A stretch of 64,000 nt of DNA, taken from positions 186,001 to 250,000 of the forward strand of contig NZ_LFLZ01000004.1 in the NCBI RefSeq assembly GCF_001189845.1, written 5' to 3'. Below, piece after piece: positions 26,296 to 36,132 of the stretch. The DNA is from Bradyrhizobium tropiciagri. GTDB lineage: Bacteria > Pseudomonadota > Alphaproteobacteria > Rhizobiales > Xanthobacteraceae. Position 1 is the first letter of the stretch. Each line of letters opens with the position of its first letter. The notes under the pieces were generated by a model that was not told the origin of the DNA, searched no databases, and saw nothing but the letters and a program-made list of their open reading frames with translations. The position numbers and the translations under genes were made by a program.

Positions 26296-28546
26296 GCTCA
26301 AGAATCAATCCACGCTTTCGCGCCGCGCGTTTCTGATCGGCTCGGCTGGAACCGCAATCGCGTTCGGATTCGCGCAGACGGGAGCCATCGCCGACGAGAC
26401 GAGCCCGTTTGAACCCACAATCTGGTATAGCATCGACCGTAGCGGCATCGTGACAGTGAATATCACTCGGGCGGAAATGGGTCAGCACATCGGCACAGCC
26501 CTCGCCCGCATCCTCGCTGACGAGCTCGAAGTCAACTGGAGGAACATTCGTCTCTCGGCCGTCGATACCGATCCAAAGTGGGGCATCATGGTGACGGGTG
26601 GCAGCCGCTCGGTATCGGACGATTTCCCGGTCTACAGTCGCGCTGGTGCCGCCGGCCGGATTGCGCTCATCGAGGCCGGCGCCAAGCTGCTGGGCTCGAG
26701 CCCTTCCAGATGCTTCGCGCGCCACGGAGCCGTGTTCGCCGCAAATCGATCCATCTCTTACGGTGAGATCGTCAGGCGCGGCGGCCCCGCGCGCAAATTC
26801 ATGCCCAACGAGCTGGCTGAGCTGCCGATCAAGCTGGCCTCGGAGCGGCGCCTCATCGGACAGAAGGCCGACGCGCTGGACATTCCAGCAAAGATCAATG
26901 GCACCGCGCGTTACGGTATCGATGCGTCCGTGTCAGGCATGGTCTACGCGCGGCCAAAGATTCCTCCGACTCGCAATGATTCGGTCGTCCGCTCCGTTGA
27001 CGATTCCGCCGCCAGGCAGGTCAAAGGATATCTCACCAGCCTCGTGCTGGAGGACCCGTCCAACACGGTGCCCGGATGGGTGGTCGTATGCGCGACATCC
27101 TATCCGGCGGCGATCCGTGCCGCCGATCTCGTCAAAGTCGATTGGACCTCGGGCTCTGCGACCGAGGTCTCCGAACAGAATATCCTCGACCACGGTGCGA
27201 CGCAGATCGCATCATCAAGCGGCGGTGCGCTCGTGGTCGACGACCCAGGTGTCGATACCGCCTTTGAAGCGGCCGGATCTGTTCTCGAGCGGACATACAC
27301 CACCGGCAGCGTCCTGCATGCCCAGCTCGAACCCGTGAACGCTCTCGCGTTAGAGAAGGATGGCCGGTTCGAGATCCACACCGGCAGTCAATGGCAAAGT
27401 CTGGTCCTGCCCGTGCTCGCCGATGCGCTCCGTCTACCGCAAGAGCGCATCGTCATGCGCACCTATCCGATGGGCGGAGGGTTCGGGCGCAGGCTCAACG
27501 GCGATTATGCGGTTCCCGCGGCGCTGGCGTCCAAGGCGCTCGGCAGACCGGTGAAGCTGGTGCTGACGCGCCCCGACGACATGCGCTTCGACTCGTTTCG
27601 CTCGCCATCGATCCAGACGCTGCGGCTGGCATTCGACGCTCAGGGAAAGGTGACAGCGATGGAGCATCATGCGTCAGCCGGCTGGCCGAGCGCCATCGTG
27701 GCGCCAGCCATCATGCGCAAGACGCGCGACGGAACGCCATATGATCAGGACGCCATTGACGGCGCCGACCATTGGTACAACGTGGGCGCGCAGCGCGTGC
27801 GCGCGCTCTCAAACACGCTCGCCAATAGCGCATTTCGTCCTGGCTATCTGCGCTCCGTCGGGCCCGGATGGACGAACTGGGCCGTCGAGACGTTTATGGA
27901 TGAAGCGGCGCGGATGGCCCAGGTGGACCCCGTCACGTTCCGGGTCGAGCTGTTGGACGGCGCCGGCCGCAATGCAGGGACGGCACCCAATGCGATTGGT
28001 GGCGCAAAACGCCAGGCAGCAGTGCTGAAGCGAGCAGCGGAAAAAGCCGGGTGGGGTACTGTCATGCCCAAGGACACGGGGCTGGGTGTTGCCACCACAT
28101 TTGGCCAAGAGCGCGAAATGCCCACATGGGGCGCTTGCGTCGCGCGGGTACACGTCGATCGATCCAGTGGCGCCATTGCAGTGGAGAAGCTTACCATCGT
28201 TGTAGACGCAGGGACCATCGTCCATCCAGACGGTGCGCTCGCTCAGGTGGAAGGCGGTGCCCTCTGGGGCCTGAGCATGGCGCTCCACGAGGGAACCGAG
28301 TTCGTCAAAGGCCAGGTCAAGGACACGAATTTCGACAGCTACACGCCCCTGCGCATCGGTGACGTGCCGGATCTGGACATCGAATTCATCAACAGCATCG
28401 AGGCTCCGGTCGGTCTCGGCGAGCCCGCTACAACGGTCGTCGCCCCGGCCATCGGCAATGCCATTTTTGCCGCAACCGGGATTCGCCTGCGCCACCTGCC
28501 AATCCGGCCAGCCGCCGTGCTCGCGGCACTCGCGTCGCAAAGATGA
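26288..28546 (+). CDS. Molybdopterin-binding subunit of aldehyde/isoquinoline-type dehydrogenase
   Basis: A 752-residue catalytic subunit of the IorB/AldH type. The ATG at 26288 opens a twin-arginine signal ([19 protein letters not shown]), placing the enzyme in the periplasm in folded form with its cofactor. Mo-pterin contact motifs include [15 protein letters not shown] and the C-terminal [17 protein letters not shown], whose Glu is the general base. It acts with the 2Fe-2S subunit and triheme cytochrome to oxidise an aldehyde or N-heterocycle. Substrate not determined. The frame is open further upstream but overlaps the 2Fe-2S gene. Confidence 0.92.
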   Translation: MSKLKNQSTLSRRAFLIGSAGTAIAFGFAQTGAIADETSPFEPTIWYSIDRSGIVTVNITRAEMGQHIGTALARILADELEVNWRNIRLSAVDTDPKWGIMVTGGSRSVSDDFPVYSRAGAAGRIALIEAGAKLLGSSPSRCFARHGAVFAANRSISYGEIVRRGGPARKFMPNELAELPIKLASERRLIGQKADALDIPAKINGTARYGIDASVSGMVYARPKIPPTRNDSVVRSVDDSAARQVKGYLTSLVLEDPSNTVPGWVVVCATSYPAAIRAADLVKVDWTSGSATEVSEQNILDHGATQIASSSGGALVVDDPGVDTAFEAAGSVLERTYTTGSVLHAQLEPVNALALEKDGRFEIHTGSQWQSLVLPVLADALRLPQERIVMRTYPMGGGFGRRLNGDYAVPAALASKALGRPVKLVLTRPDDMRFDSFRSPSIQTLRLAFDAQGKVTAMEHHASAGWPSAIVAPAIMRKTRDGTPYDQDAIDGADHWYNVGAQRVRALSNTLANSAFRPGYLRSVGPGWTNWAVETFMDEAARMAQVDPVTFRVELLDGAGRNAGTAPNAIGGAKRQAAVLKRAAEKAGWGTVMPKDTGLGVATTFGQEREMPTWGACVARVHVDRSSGAIAVEKLTIVVDAGTIVHPDGALAQVEGGALWGLSMALHEGTEFVKGQVKDTNFDSYTPLRIGDVPDLDIEFINSIEAPVGLGEPATTVVAPAIGNAIFAATGIRLRHLPIRPAAVLAALASQR

Positions 28547-28702
28547 ATGCAACATTCCCGACGATTCCTGAGTGGCATGCGAAGCGAAATTGAAAATATG
28601 GACGCTAACGGCATGAATTGGGGTGTGGGGCCGTATACTCACTACCAGGCGATCTACGACAAGGATGTCGAGGGGTCGACTGACAGCACAAGGGAACAGC
28701 AA

Positions 28703-29059
28703 ATGACGACCCTAGCTAAACCTTGCTTCGGCTACTGGGCCGCGTACTACATCAACCGCGATGGAGGCTGGAGCGTCGCATGCGACGCGCTCGGGCGCGT
28801 CATCCGGTGCGAGACCGAGAAATTAGCGCTCTCGGTTGCACGCTATCGCCGTCGTCGCCTCCAGCCGTTGCCGTGCCGACTTTCAACGCGCGCTGGGTTA
28901 GTGTTCGCCTTCGCGAGTGATAATGGGCTGCCCATCCTCAAGGTCGAGGATTGGAACGGGCCTGCCGGTCCATCCGCAATCAGCGCAACGCGGTCGTTCG
29001 CGGAGTGCGCCGGGTACGGCGGCGTTTCAAGTCCTGAAGGACTTGGACCGCCACAATGA
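28703..29059 (+). CDS. Hypothetical protein
   Basis: 118 codons from an ATG with GGGAAC upstream. The first 50 residues (PCFGYWAAYYINRDGGWSV, then CDALGRVIRCETEKLALSVARYR) look protein-like and resemble small rhizobial proteins I cannot name. The C-terminal half is low in conserved character. The stop overlaps an ATG (ATGA) in frame with the HlyD gene, which mildly supports coupling. A frameshifted remnant is equally possible. Confidence 0.35.
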   Translation: MTTLAKPCFGYWAAYYINRDGGWSVACDALGRVIRCETEKLALSVARYRRRRLQPLPCRLSTRAGLVFAFASDNGLPILKVEDWNGPAGPSAISATRSFAECAGYGGVSSPEGLGPPQ

Positions 29060-29091
29060 GGCCATCAACTCGATCCATCGGGCGCTCAGCC

Positions 29092-30291
29092 ATGACCGAG
29101 ACCATTAGTGCTGAGGCCTTTCAGCGAGATGAGGTGCAGGCACTCGCAGCGCACTCGTCGCCGAGTGTTAGTGACGCATCGCCTCGCCAAGCCGATGAGA
29201 TCGACGACGTCGCGCGAAGGGTATCGGAGACCTATTCGAGCAACAAACCGATCGTCTCGTCCTTCGGAAAGTCCGTGGTGCAGCAGCGAGACGGCGCCTT
29301 GCGAACCGTGCGATTTCTGTTGCGCAGGGTGGCTACAGCCGGGATCGCAGTCGTTGGGGTGCTGATTGCTCTCGTCGCTTGGGACCAGTATAACGCCGGG
29401 CCTTGGACACGCGACGCGCGTGTGCGGGTTCAAGTTGCAAGCGTAGCGCCGGAAATCTCCGGCAAAATCACCGAATTGCGAATCGTGGACAATCAATTCG
29501 TTCATAAGGGGGACATACTGTACGTCATCGAGCCCTTCGATTTCGACGTCGCGCTGCGCACGAACAAGGCGGTTTTGCAACAAAGAATGGCCGACCTCAA
29601 CGTGAAGGAGTTGCAGTCTGAGCGTCGGCGGCGCTTGTCGGATTTGGCGAGCAGCACTGAGGAGAAGCAGGTTTACGAGGGTAGTGCGCTGCAGGCAAAA
29701 GCTGCCGTCGATTCGGCGCAGCAGCAGGTGCGTCAGGCCGAGATCAACCTGCGACGCACTGAGGTGCGCAGCTCGGTGAACGGAATTGTCACGAACCTCC
29801 TGCTGCGGGAGGGGGATTACGCGCATCAGGGCGCGACCACCGTTTCCATCATCGACACGGACAGCTATTGGATCGACGGCTATTTCGAGGAGACCAAGCT
29901 GGCCCGCTTGTGCGTGGCTGACCGTACCGAGGCCAAGCTGATGGGTTACTCGGCGCCGATCATGGGGCACATCGCAACGGTGACGCGTGGCGTCAGCGTA
30001 TCTAACGCAGCGGCTTCCACACAGGGGCTGCCTAACGTCGATCCGGTTTATACCTGGGTACGCTTGGCGCAGCGCGTGCCGGTCCGGATCGCGATCGACA
30101 ACGTGCCGCCTGGCGTGCCGCTGGTGTCGGGCTTGACCGCAACTGTCACGATCAGGGACGGTAAGGAAGGGAAGAGCGGAACGCTCTTGGATAGAGTTCG
30201 CGCAGAGCTCGAGACGAGCTTCTTAGGATTGACCGGCCAAGCTTCCGCGCGGCCAGGCTGCATTCCCAGCCCTTCGTCTTTGTCGCCGTAG
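29092..30291 (+). CDS. HlyD-family periplasmic adaptor (AaeA/EmrA-like)
   Basis: A 399-residue membrane fusion protein. A cytoplasmic N-terminus of about 85 residues precedes one transmembrane helix (AGIAVVGVLIALVAWDQYN). Next come a lipoyl half-motif (VAPEISGKITELRIVDNQFVHKGDILYVIE), an alpha-helical hairpin with a KAVLQQR...QVRQAEINL coiled coil, and the second half (RSSVNGIVTNLLLREGDYAHQG). DSYWIDGYFEETKL is characteristic of AaeA-type adaptors that serve FUSC exporters. No FUSC or DUF1656 gene is adjacent; the matching pair lies at 11959-14009. An ATG at 29056, overlapping the preceding stop, is an alternative start. Confidence 0.88.
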   Translation: MTETISAEAFQRDEVQALAAHSSPSVSDASPRQADEIDDVARRVSETYSSNKPIVSSFGKSVVQQRDGALRTVRFLLRRVATAGIAVVGVLIALVAWDQYNAGPWTRDARVRVQVASVAPEISGKITELRIVDNQFVHKGDILYVIEPFDFDVALRTNKAVLQQRMADLNVKELQSERRRRLSDLASSTEEKQVYEGSALQAKAAVDSAQQQVRQAEINLRRTEVRSSVNGIVTNLLLREGDYAHQGATTVSIIDTDSYWIDGYFEETKLARLCVADRTEAKLMGYSAPIMGHIATVTRGVSVSNAAASTQGLPNVDPVYTWVRLAQRVPVRIAIDNVPPGVPLVSGLTATVTIRDGKEGKSGTLLDRVRAELETSFLGLTGQASARPGCIPSPSSLSP

Positions 30292-30526
30292 AAGGCGGGC
30301 TACGAGCTAGAGGCGCAGATCGCGTCCGCTGTCGGCGGAGCATTGTGCCGCCAACCCGTTATATGGCCGGTGGCCCCACTGCCGCATCCAAACCGTCACC
30401 TACCTTTCTAAGCGAAGGTTTATGTTGCGCAACCACAGCCGTACTCGGAACGACTCGCGTGCAATAGAAGATGGAGACGCAGAAAGTTTACTCTCCTCGT
30501 ACCAGCTCGCTTTGTGGAGTTACCTC

Positions 30527-30832
30527 ATGAGGAGAATCTCTGTTCTCATCGCTTCTGCCGCCCTACACGCGTCCACGATTCCCTCGCTCGCGGCTGAGTG
30601 CACGAACAAGGACATCGATGCCTTTTGCACGCGCTGGCCAACGGAACAAAGCCAACCAGTCGACGCCGAGGACAAAGGGAAGAGTTGTCGGGCCTACGCG
30701 GCGTCATTCTATGAGTCAGTGATGTTGCGGAAGGTCGCAGCCAGCCGCGTCGACGGCGCGAGGGTATTGGCCGCGCTCGATTCCGTGATTGACGCTTTCA
30801 ACGACCTGTTAGCGGCGAAGTGCGGCAGCTGA
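30527..30832 (+). CDS. Small periplasmic Cys-containing protein, hypothetical
   Basis: A 101-residue protein with a signal peptide (MRRISVLIASAALHASTIPSLAAE) and a mature part of about 77 residues with four Cys, suggesting two disulfides. The mature part is helical and acidic. Nothing identifies its function. The ATG at 30527 puts the signal peptide at the N-terminus; an in-frame ATG lies 35 codons upstream. It stands alone between the HlyD gene and a stretch of decayed genes. Confidence 0.55.
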   Translation: MRRISVLIASAALHASTIPSLAAECTNKDIDAFCTRWPTEQSQPVDAEDKGKSCRAYAASFYESVMLRKVAASRVDGARVLAALDSVIDAFNDLLAAKCGS

Positions 30833-31018
30833 GCTTCACAACTGCTCAACCAATAACGGTCCGCGAGTGTGCAAATGATCCTGTTTCCCCTTATGACCAC
30901 GTGGATGTGGTTCCAAATTTTCACGGCATCACCTCTTCTGTCTTTCGTACCGCGCCGTCGAGGACAGCAGCAACGCTGAGATCTCACGGCTGCACGTCTC
31001 ATTTGAAGGAGGCTGGAG

Positions 31019-31252
31019 GTGACCCAGGACTATTTCCACCGCTTTAATACGAAGAAGGTGTTCGTCGACCACCGGGGCGCTGTGGTGGACGACCTCGCCG
31101 AGGCGCGCGATCACGCGACCCGTGTGGTGCAATCCTTCACCAACGAGCGTAACCTTGAGGATTGGCGACTGGGTCCTGCATGTCAGCGACGATCAGAGCG
31201 ATGAGCTCTCTTCGTGGTGCCCTTCACTTTTGTACTCGGCAAGTCGCATTGA
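31019..31252 (+). pseudogene. DUF6894-like small protein, two frameshifts
   Basis: A GTG start with GGAGG upstream opens DYFHRFNTKKVFVDHRGAVVDDLAEARDHA, the typical start of the short rhizobial family that begins with YYFHxxN and D-x-x-G-xx-xxDLxxAR. At about 31163 the coding frame shifts (apparent loss of two bases) to WVLHVSDDQSDEL. At about 31207 it shifts again (two extra bases, CTCT) to LFVVPFTFVLGKSH, ending in TGA at 31250-31252. In the first frame a stop appears at 31204. The gene is therefore probably inactive. Confidence 0.6.
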
Positions 31253-31293
31253 AAATCGACTTGTTCGCAATACAGCAACAAAGGAGCCTTCTT

Positions 31294-31505
31294 ATGATCC
31301 AGTTAGTCGCCGTGCTCTGCAGCCTCTCTCCACGCCGGCGGATTGCCACAAGCAGGCGGTCACGACGTCTGACTTCGCTAACGTCTCGATGCAGTCCTGC
31401 ATGATGGGAGCACCGCAGCTTGCCGACTGGAGGAGAAAGCATCCGGCCGAGCGACTTGCGGGATGGCGCTGTGAGTTCGGCAAGCGGTCGGGCAGGGGAG
31501 CTTAG
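31294..31505 (+). pseudogene. Small secreted protein gene with one frameshift
   Basis: AAAGGAG precedes an ATG at 31294 that starts MIQLVAVLCSLS. At about 31328 the frame must change to continue as TPADCHKQAVTTSDFANVSMQSCMMGAPQLADW and end as RCEFGKRSGRGA at 31505. Together they make a 70-residue Cys-containing protein of a kind common in Bradyrhizobium. Without the shift the first frame ends at 31404 with a basic, unlikely tail. Confidence 0.5.
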
Positions 31506-32003
31506 GGTGGAAATCAGGTTGGCAGCCTGCTGGACTGAGCTGGATTGTCGTGCTGAACTCACCTGGACGAGCCTTTGCTCGTGGCTGCCCCTTATATCAT
31601 CGGTATATTTGGGCCGCTTGGGCTGTTCTGGCCTTCGGTAACGCCGTGGCGGGTGCTCGATATCAGCACTCTAATGCTCGTGCGTACCACTTAAGAGAAG
31701 ACCAAAACTGTGCGGCATTGCGACTGACTTAACCAGATTCTCATTCGCCACGATTTGCTGAGATTCGCATTGCTTCACTCGCACCGATGCTTGTTGTCGG
31801 ATACCAATTTGCTCCGCGGATGCAGACAGCATCGCAAGAGCTTGCCCCGGCGCCCCTCCCTCGCCGTGGCTCCCCGCGGCCGGTCCTGTCCCCCGAGGAC
31901 CGGCCGCGCCCTTCTGCCGTGAACGGATCGACGGCGGCGATTGCGTCGAGGTCTAACTCGATGAGTGTGGAAGCACCAAGAAAACGGAAAGGAGATTTGC
32001 CTC
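31506..32003 (+). other. Gap between decayed small genes and hemA
   Basis: 498 bases. A short frame at about 31574-31693 reads LLVAAPYIIGIFGPLGLFWP and then SVTPWRVLDISTLML; it looks like a fragment of a small membrane protein but has no start. The right part is the hemA leader and holds a strong hairpin (31875-31908). No promoter was identified with confidence. Confidence 0.4.
31875..31908 (+). promoter_or_regulatory. 13-bp perfect hairpin in the hemA leader
   Basis: CGCGGCCGGTCCT and its exact reverse complement flank an 8-base C-rich loop, ending 95 bases before the hemA ATG. No T-run follows. Depending on where transcription starts it could be a terminator for upstream reading, an attenuator or a leader structure for hemA. 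Confidence 0.6.
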
Positions 32004-33233
32004 ATGATCTATGATAATTTCTTTTCCGCTGCGCTTGTCCGGCTTCACGCCGAACGGCGCTACCGCGTGTTTGCCGATATCGAGCGCATTGCCGGTCGTT
32101 TCCCGTACGCAATTTGGCATTCGCCGGACGGCCCGCGCCCGGTGGTGATCTGGTGCTCGAACGACTACCTCGGTATGGGCCAGCACCCAAAGGTGATCGG
32201 TGCGATGGTCGAAACCGCCACTCGCATGGGCGCCGGCGCCGGCGGCACCCGCAACATTTCCGGCACCAGTCACCCGCTGGTCGAGTTGGAGCGCGAGCTC
32301 GCCGACCTGCACGGCAAGGAGACCGCCCTGGTCTTTACCTCGGGGTACGTGTCGAACGAGACCGGCATCGCGACCATCGCCAAGCTGCTTCCAAACTGCG
32401 TGATCTTCGCGGACGCCTTGAACCACAATTCGATGATCGAGGGCGTGCAGCGCGCCGGCGTTGAAAAGAAGATCTGGTGCCACAACGACGTGAGTCATCT
32501 CGAAGATCTGCTGGCGGCCGCGGCGCCCGACCGCCCGAAGCTGATCGTGTTCGAGGCGCTCTACTCGATGGACGGCGACGTCGCGCCGGTCAACCGCATT
32601 TGCGATCTCGCTGAGCGCTACGGCGCCATGACCTATATCGACGAGGTCCATTCGGCCGGCATGTACGGGCCACGCGGGGCCGGCATCGCGGCGCGGGAAG
32701 GGGCCCTGCACCGCATCGACGTGGTCGAAGGCACGCTGGCGAAGGCATTCGGATGCCTGGGTGGCTACATCGCGGGCAGCGTCGACGTCATCGACGCGGT
32801 GCGTTCCTATGCGCCGGGATTCATCTTTACCACCGCGCTTCCGCCGGCGATCTGCGCCGCCGCTACCGCGGCGATCCGGCACCTCAAGACTTCGCAATGG
32901 GAGCGCGACCGACACCAGAACCGCGCGGCACGGGTCAAGGCCGTGCTCAATGCTGCCGGCCTGCCAGTGATGCCGAGCGAGACGCATATTGTGCCGGTCA
33001 TGGTGGGCGATCCGGAGAAGTGTAAGGAAGCGAGCGATCTCCTGCTTGCCGAGTACGGCATCTATGTCCAGCCGATCAACTATCCGACCGTCCCGCGCGG
33101 GACCGAACGGCTGCGCATTACGCCGACGCCATATCACGATTACGTGCTGATCGACGTGCTCGCAGAAGCGCTGGTCGATGTGTGGGGGCGACTTGGATTG
33201 CCACGGCGACACAACGCGCTCGCCGCAGAGTGA
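32004..33233 (+). CDS. hemA: 5-aminolevulinate synthase
   Basis: A 409-residue PLP enzyme that condenses glycine and succinyl-CoA to 5-aminolevulinate, the first step of heme synthesis in alphaproteobacteria. [23 protein letters not shown] is the typical N-terminus. [34 protein letters not shown] and [13 protein letters not shown] are hallmark segments. The PLP Lys is in [16 protein letters not shown] near 247, and [13 protein letters not shown] holds the PLP-contacting Asp and His. The ATG at 32004 follows AAAGGAGATTTGCCTC and gives the rhizobial length; an upstream in-frame ATG would add 13 unlikely residues. Functionally it fits the heme O synthase and cytochromes elsewhere in the window. 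Confidence 0.96.
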   Translation: MIYDNFFSAALVRLHAERRYRVFADIERIAGRFPYAIWHSPDGPRPVVIWCSNDYLGMGQHPKVIGAMVETATRMGAGAGGTRNISGTSHPLVELERELADLHGKETALVFTSGYVSNETGIATIAKLLPNCVIFADALNHNSMIEGVQRAGVEKKIWCHNDVSHLEDLLAAAAPDRPKLIVFEALYSMDGDVAPVNRICDLAERYGAMTYIDEVHSAGMYGPRGAGIAAREGALHRIDVVEGTLAKAFGCLGGYIAGSVDVIDAVRSYAPGFIFTTALPPAICAAATAAIRHLKTSQWERDRHQNRAARVKAVLNAAGLPVMPSETHIVPVMVGDPEKCKEASDLLLAEYGIYVQPINYPTVPRGTERLRITPTPYHDYVLIDVLAEALVDVWGRLGLPRRHNALAAE

Positions 33234-34419
33234 GCGCATTGCACGGCGCCGAGGCAACCGCACCCTTGTGCTCGGGCTACCTTCACTTCCTTGCCTGCGC
33301 GCCATATGGAGGTTCGCTCGGGTTACGACGGCGCTACTGCCGATGATGAGTAGGCGTCTGAGCGTGCGTTCGCCCATTTTGGAGGTTGCACCGAGCTTCT
33401 GCTTGCCGCCTGTGTTCGATCATTACGCTGATTCTGTCGCCAGTATCACGCGAGCCAGCTCTAAGGGATTCTCGACGGCGGAGAGTAGCGACGAACAGGG
33501 GCGCCCTTAAAGGCGAATAGTTGGAGACATGTTTCTCTCTCTCCGCCATTTACGCGATTTTGTACGCCAAACTTACGATTTTGGCGCGAGGTCGCCGGCT
33601 TCAGATCGTTAGTTGTTCCGAATGCACGCCAACGGCCAAGGCATAACAAAGACCTCATGACACTTTGAAGATCTTCGCACCCGCAACTTCCGATCGGTGG
33701 CAGAACGACAACCCGGAGCCTGTCGCAACTAATCGGAGGCGCCGCTAAAGTGAAAGATGCTCATCAAGAAGTCCGAGAAGAGTTCGCATGGCGGATCCAG
33801 TCATTTTTGGGCGGAAAGCGGACGTTCGCTTTCAGGTTCCCAGCGAAGCATGGAACCGACAATTTCGCCGTAGCTCAATTGGTGGGTTTTGGTCTACGAA
33901 GGTCGAAAATGCCTTCTCTTTCAATGAGGATTGACTGACACTCTCTCCGCCACGCTACGCCACAGCTCTCCGCTGTATCCGATTGTTTGAATTTGCCGCT
34001 AAACCACCGAAGAATTCCGCGGTCTCGCGCCAATTCTTCGCGAACGCTGTAGTGTTTTCGCCGTGGGTTAGGAGGACGGTTCTTCCGCTACTACGCTCCT
34101 CTCCTCTACGCGGCGTCTGCGCGCGCCGGCGACCTCCGCTCAGGATTCACCTTGACTGATTATTGACCACCCTTGAGCTACGCAGCTTGCGCACGTATCA
34201 GCGACGCCTGAACATCTCGACGGTCGGGGGCCGCGGTCCGCTATTTTTGCACGACGTCTGGTCGATCGGCAAGCTTGCCTGGGTCCACCGGCCGGCGCGG
34301 CACATGCATGGCGCGGCTGAATCGAACGACGTGGGGAGTCAGGGGAAAATTTGTTCGTCGTTTCGCCCACGATACCCACCGTGCTTGGGCTCCTGGAGCT
34401 TCCAGCATGGCGGACGCGG
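33234..34419. other. Gene-poor 1.2 kb region
   Basis: Several frames of 60-130 codons exist, but none shows a domain, a plausible ribosome binding site together with normal composition, or a family resemblance. A 62-codon frame at 33750-33938 is the least unlikely. Around 33553-33590 the 9-mer ACGATTTTG/GCGATTTTG recurs. I see no RNA gene. It probably consists of degraded sequence plus regulatory DNA. Confidence 0.4.
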
Positions 34420-35631
34420 TCAAATCTCAAGCGCCTGTATTTTTCGGACGGAACGGCGGTTTAGCCTTTCCGTCGTGACGGTCGCAAACCAGGCGAGCAG
34501 AGCGACGGCGGTGGCCGCCACAGGGATTCCTGCGAGTTCATAACCGGTCGCGAGGACTTCGCCGCCGATCCAAGCGCCAAGGGCTATGCCAATGTTGAAC
34601 GCGGAAATATTCAACGTGGAAACCAGATTTGGTGCCTGTTTTCCGAAGCGCATGACGTTTACTTGCGACGCAGGAATTGCCGCGAAGGTCGTAACGCCCC
34701 AGAAGAACCAATTGATTTCCGATGGGATCAACGAAGAACTCGTCCAGCGCAGGGCAACGGAGACGATGGCGATCGCGATTGCGATACGCGCAAGCGCGCG
34801 CCCAACATTCCAATCGGCCAATCGGCCTCCAATGAAATTGCCGATGGTTAATCCTATGCCGACCGAGAGGAGGTTGAGCGTCACGGCGTTCGGAGTAACG
34901 CCTGAAAGATTCTCCATCATCGGGACGATATATGTGAATAGGGGAAAGGCGCATCCAGTAAACAAGACGGTGGTGCCTAACGCGGCCCAGATGCGCAGAT
35001 CCGTGAGGGCGCGAAACTCAGTTACGAAATCAGCACGCTCTTCATCGTGCCTCACGGGAAGCAAGGTCGCGAGCCCTACGAACGCCGCAATGCCGAAAGC
35101 CGAGATGGCCCAAAATGGCATGCGCCAGCCCGCCCAATTCCCGAGAGCGGTACCAAGCGGCACCCCTGCGACGTTGGCGAGGGTCAGCCCTGCGAACATC
35201 GTCGCTATCGCCGATGCTTTTCGGTGTTCAGGAACGAGGCTCGCCGCCAGCACGGCTCCGATGCCAAAGAACGAACCTTGACCCATCGCGGTGACGACGC
35301 GAGCCACAATTAGAAACCCGTACGCCGATGAAAGCGCGCACAGCGCGTTGCCTAGTACAAACACGCCCATCAACGTGATTAAAGCGCGCTTTCGGGGAAG
35401 ACGCGCCGAGACCAGTGCCATGGCTGGACCGCCAATAGCAATTCCAAGAGCGTAGGCGGTGACGATCCAACCAGCCGCGGGGATCGAAACGTAAAGATCG
35501 TGCGCCACCTCCGGCAACAGCCCCATGATGACGAACTCTGATGTACCAAGTGCGAAGGTGCTTAGCGTCAAGATGAGGACTGCAACCGGCATCCGGTTAT
35601 GTTCAGAGGTGGGAGTTGTTTTTTTGGTCAC
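34420..35631 (-). CDS. MFS transporter, DHA1-type exporter
   Basis: A 403-residue transporter with about twelve transmembrane helices. STFALGTSEFVIMGLLPEVAHDL is the typical first-helix motif of the drug:H+ antiporter-1 group that includes sugar-efflux and chloramphenicol-resistance-like proteins. The loop 2-3 motif appears as ARLPRKRALITLMGVFVLGN. It probably exports a small molecule. It stands alone on the minus strand, and the neighbouring TetR gene is only ~500 bases upstream on the same strand, so co-regulation is possible. Confidence 0.88.
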   Translation of the reverse strand: MTKKTTPTSEHNRMPVAVLILTLSTFALGTSEFVIMGLLPEVAHDLYVSIPAAGWIVTAYALGIAIGGPAMALVSARLPRKRALITLMGVFVLGNALCALSSAYGFLIVARVVTAMGQGSFFGIGAVLAASLVPEHRKASAIATMFAGLTLANVAGVPLGTALGNWAGWRMPFWAISAFGIAAFVGLATLLPVRHDEERADFVTEFRALTDLRIWAALGTTVLFTGCAFPLFTYIVPMMENLSGVTPNAVTLNLLSVGIGLTIGNFIGGRLADWNVGRALARIAIAIAIVSVALRWTSSSLIPSEINWFFWGVTTFAAIPASQVNVMRFGKQAPNLVSTLNISAFNIGIALGAWIGGEVLATGYELAGIPVAATAVALLAWFATVTTERLNRRSVRKIQALEI

Positions 35632-35742
35632 GGCAAGTCCTCATCGGCATCGAGGCCGATCTTTGATTTCGAACAACTGGAAATTCGGCTGCTTACGACG
35701 CTGCGCGGCTATCTCGCGCCAACCATCACAACTCGAGTGTGC

Positions 35743-36132
35743 TCAACCGGGAGAGCCGGCCATGAGCGGCCAGACCTCGATCACTGGCGGCTCGCTGACA
35801 AGCGTGGCGAGCAAATCCAGGTCTCCTGTCGACCTGCGCCACTGAAAATAGGCGTCAGCGTCCTTACGCGACGCAAACATATCGATGAACAACAGCCGTG
35901 TCGGGATTTCTGCCTGCCGTACAGCCTTAGCGGACTTTACCCCGTCAAACGCCAGGAGGGGCGCAAGGCTCCGGAAATATTCGAGCTGAGTGCGGATTGT
36001 ATGCAAGAGGAGCAACGCAAGTCCGCTGCCGGTCTTTTGAAAACGTACGCTTAGCTTGTCGGATATTTTCAGCAAACTTGGTTTGAGTTCGGTCACGCTG
36101 AGTTCTCTGTGCTCTGAGGGGGCGATCTTCAA
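35743..36132 (-). CDS. Truncated alpha/beta hydrolase-like protein
   Basis: 129 residues. Positions about 20-60 (KISDKLSVRFQKTGSGLALLLLHTIRTQLEYFR) match the start of alpha/beta hydrolases with the HG-type oxyanion strand. The rest of the fold, including the nucleophile elbow, is missing. The second half (AEIPTRLLFIDMFASRKDADAYFQW) looks like a piece of another protein, so this may be a deletion chimera. It overlaps the TetR stop (ATGA), so it is transcribed with that regulator. Catalytic activity is not expected. Confidence 0.5.
   Translation of the reverse strand: MKIAPSEHRELSVTELKPSLLKISDKLSVRFQKTGSGLALLLLHTIRTQLEYFRSLAPLLAFDGVKSAKAVRQAEIPTRLLFIDMFASRKDADAYFQWRRSTGDLDLLATLVSEPPVIEVWPLMAGSPG

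Noticed and set aside
31953..33377. 474-codon minus-strand frame over hemA
   Set aside because: hemA is unmistakable on the plus strand; the antisense frame has no recognisable domain.
33553..33595. Repeated GATTTTG elements, considered as a CRISPR or att site
   Set aside because: Only two short copies, no regular spacer structure and no nearby integrase or tRNA.
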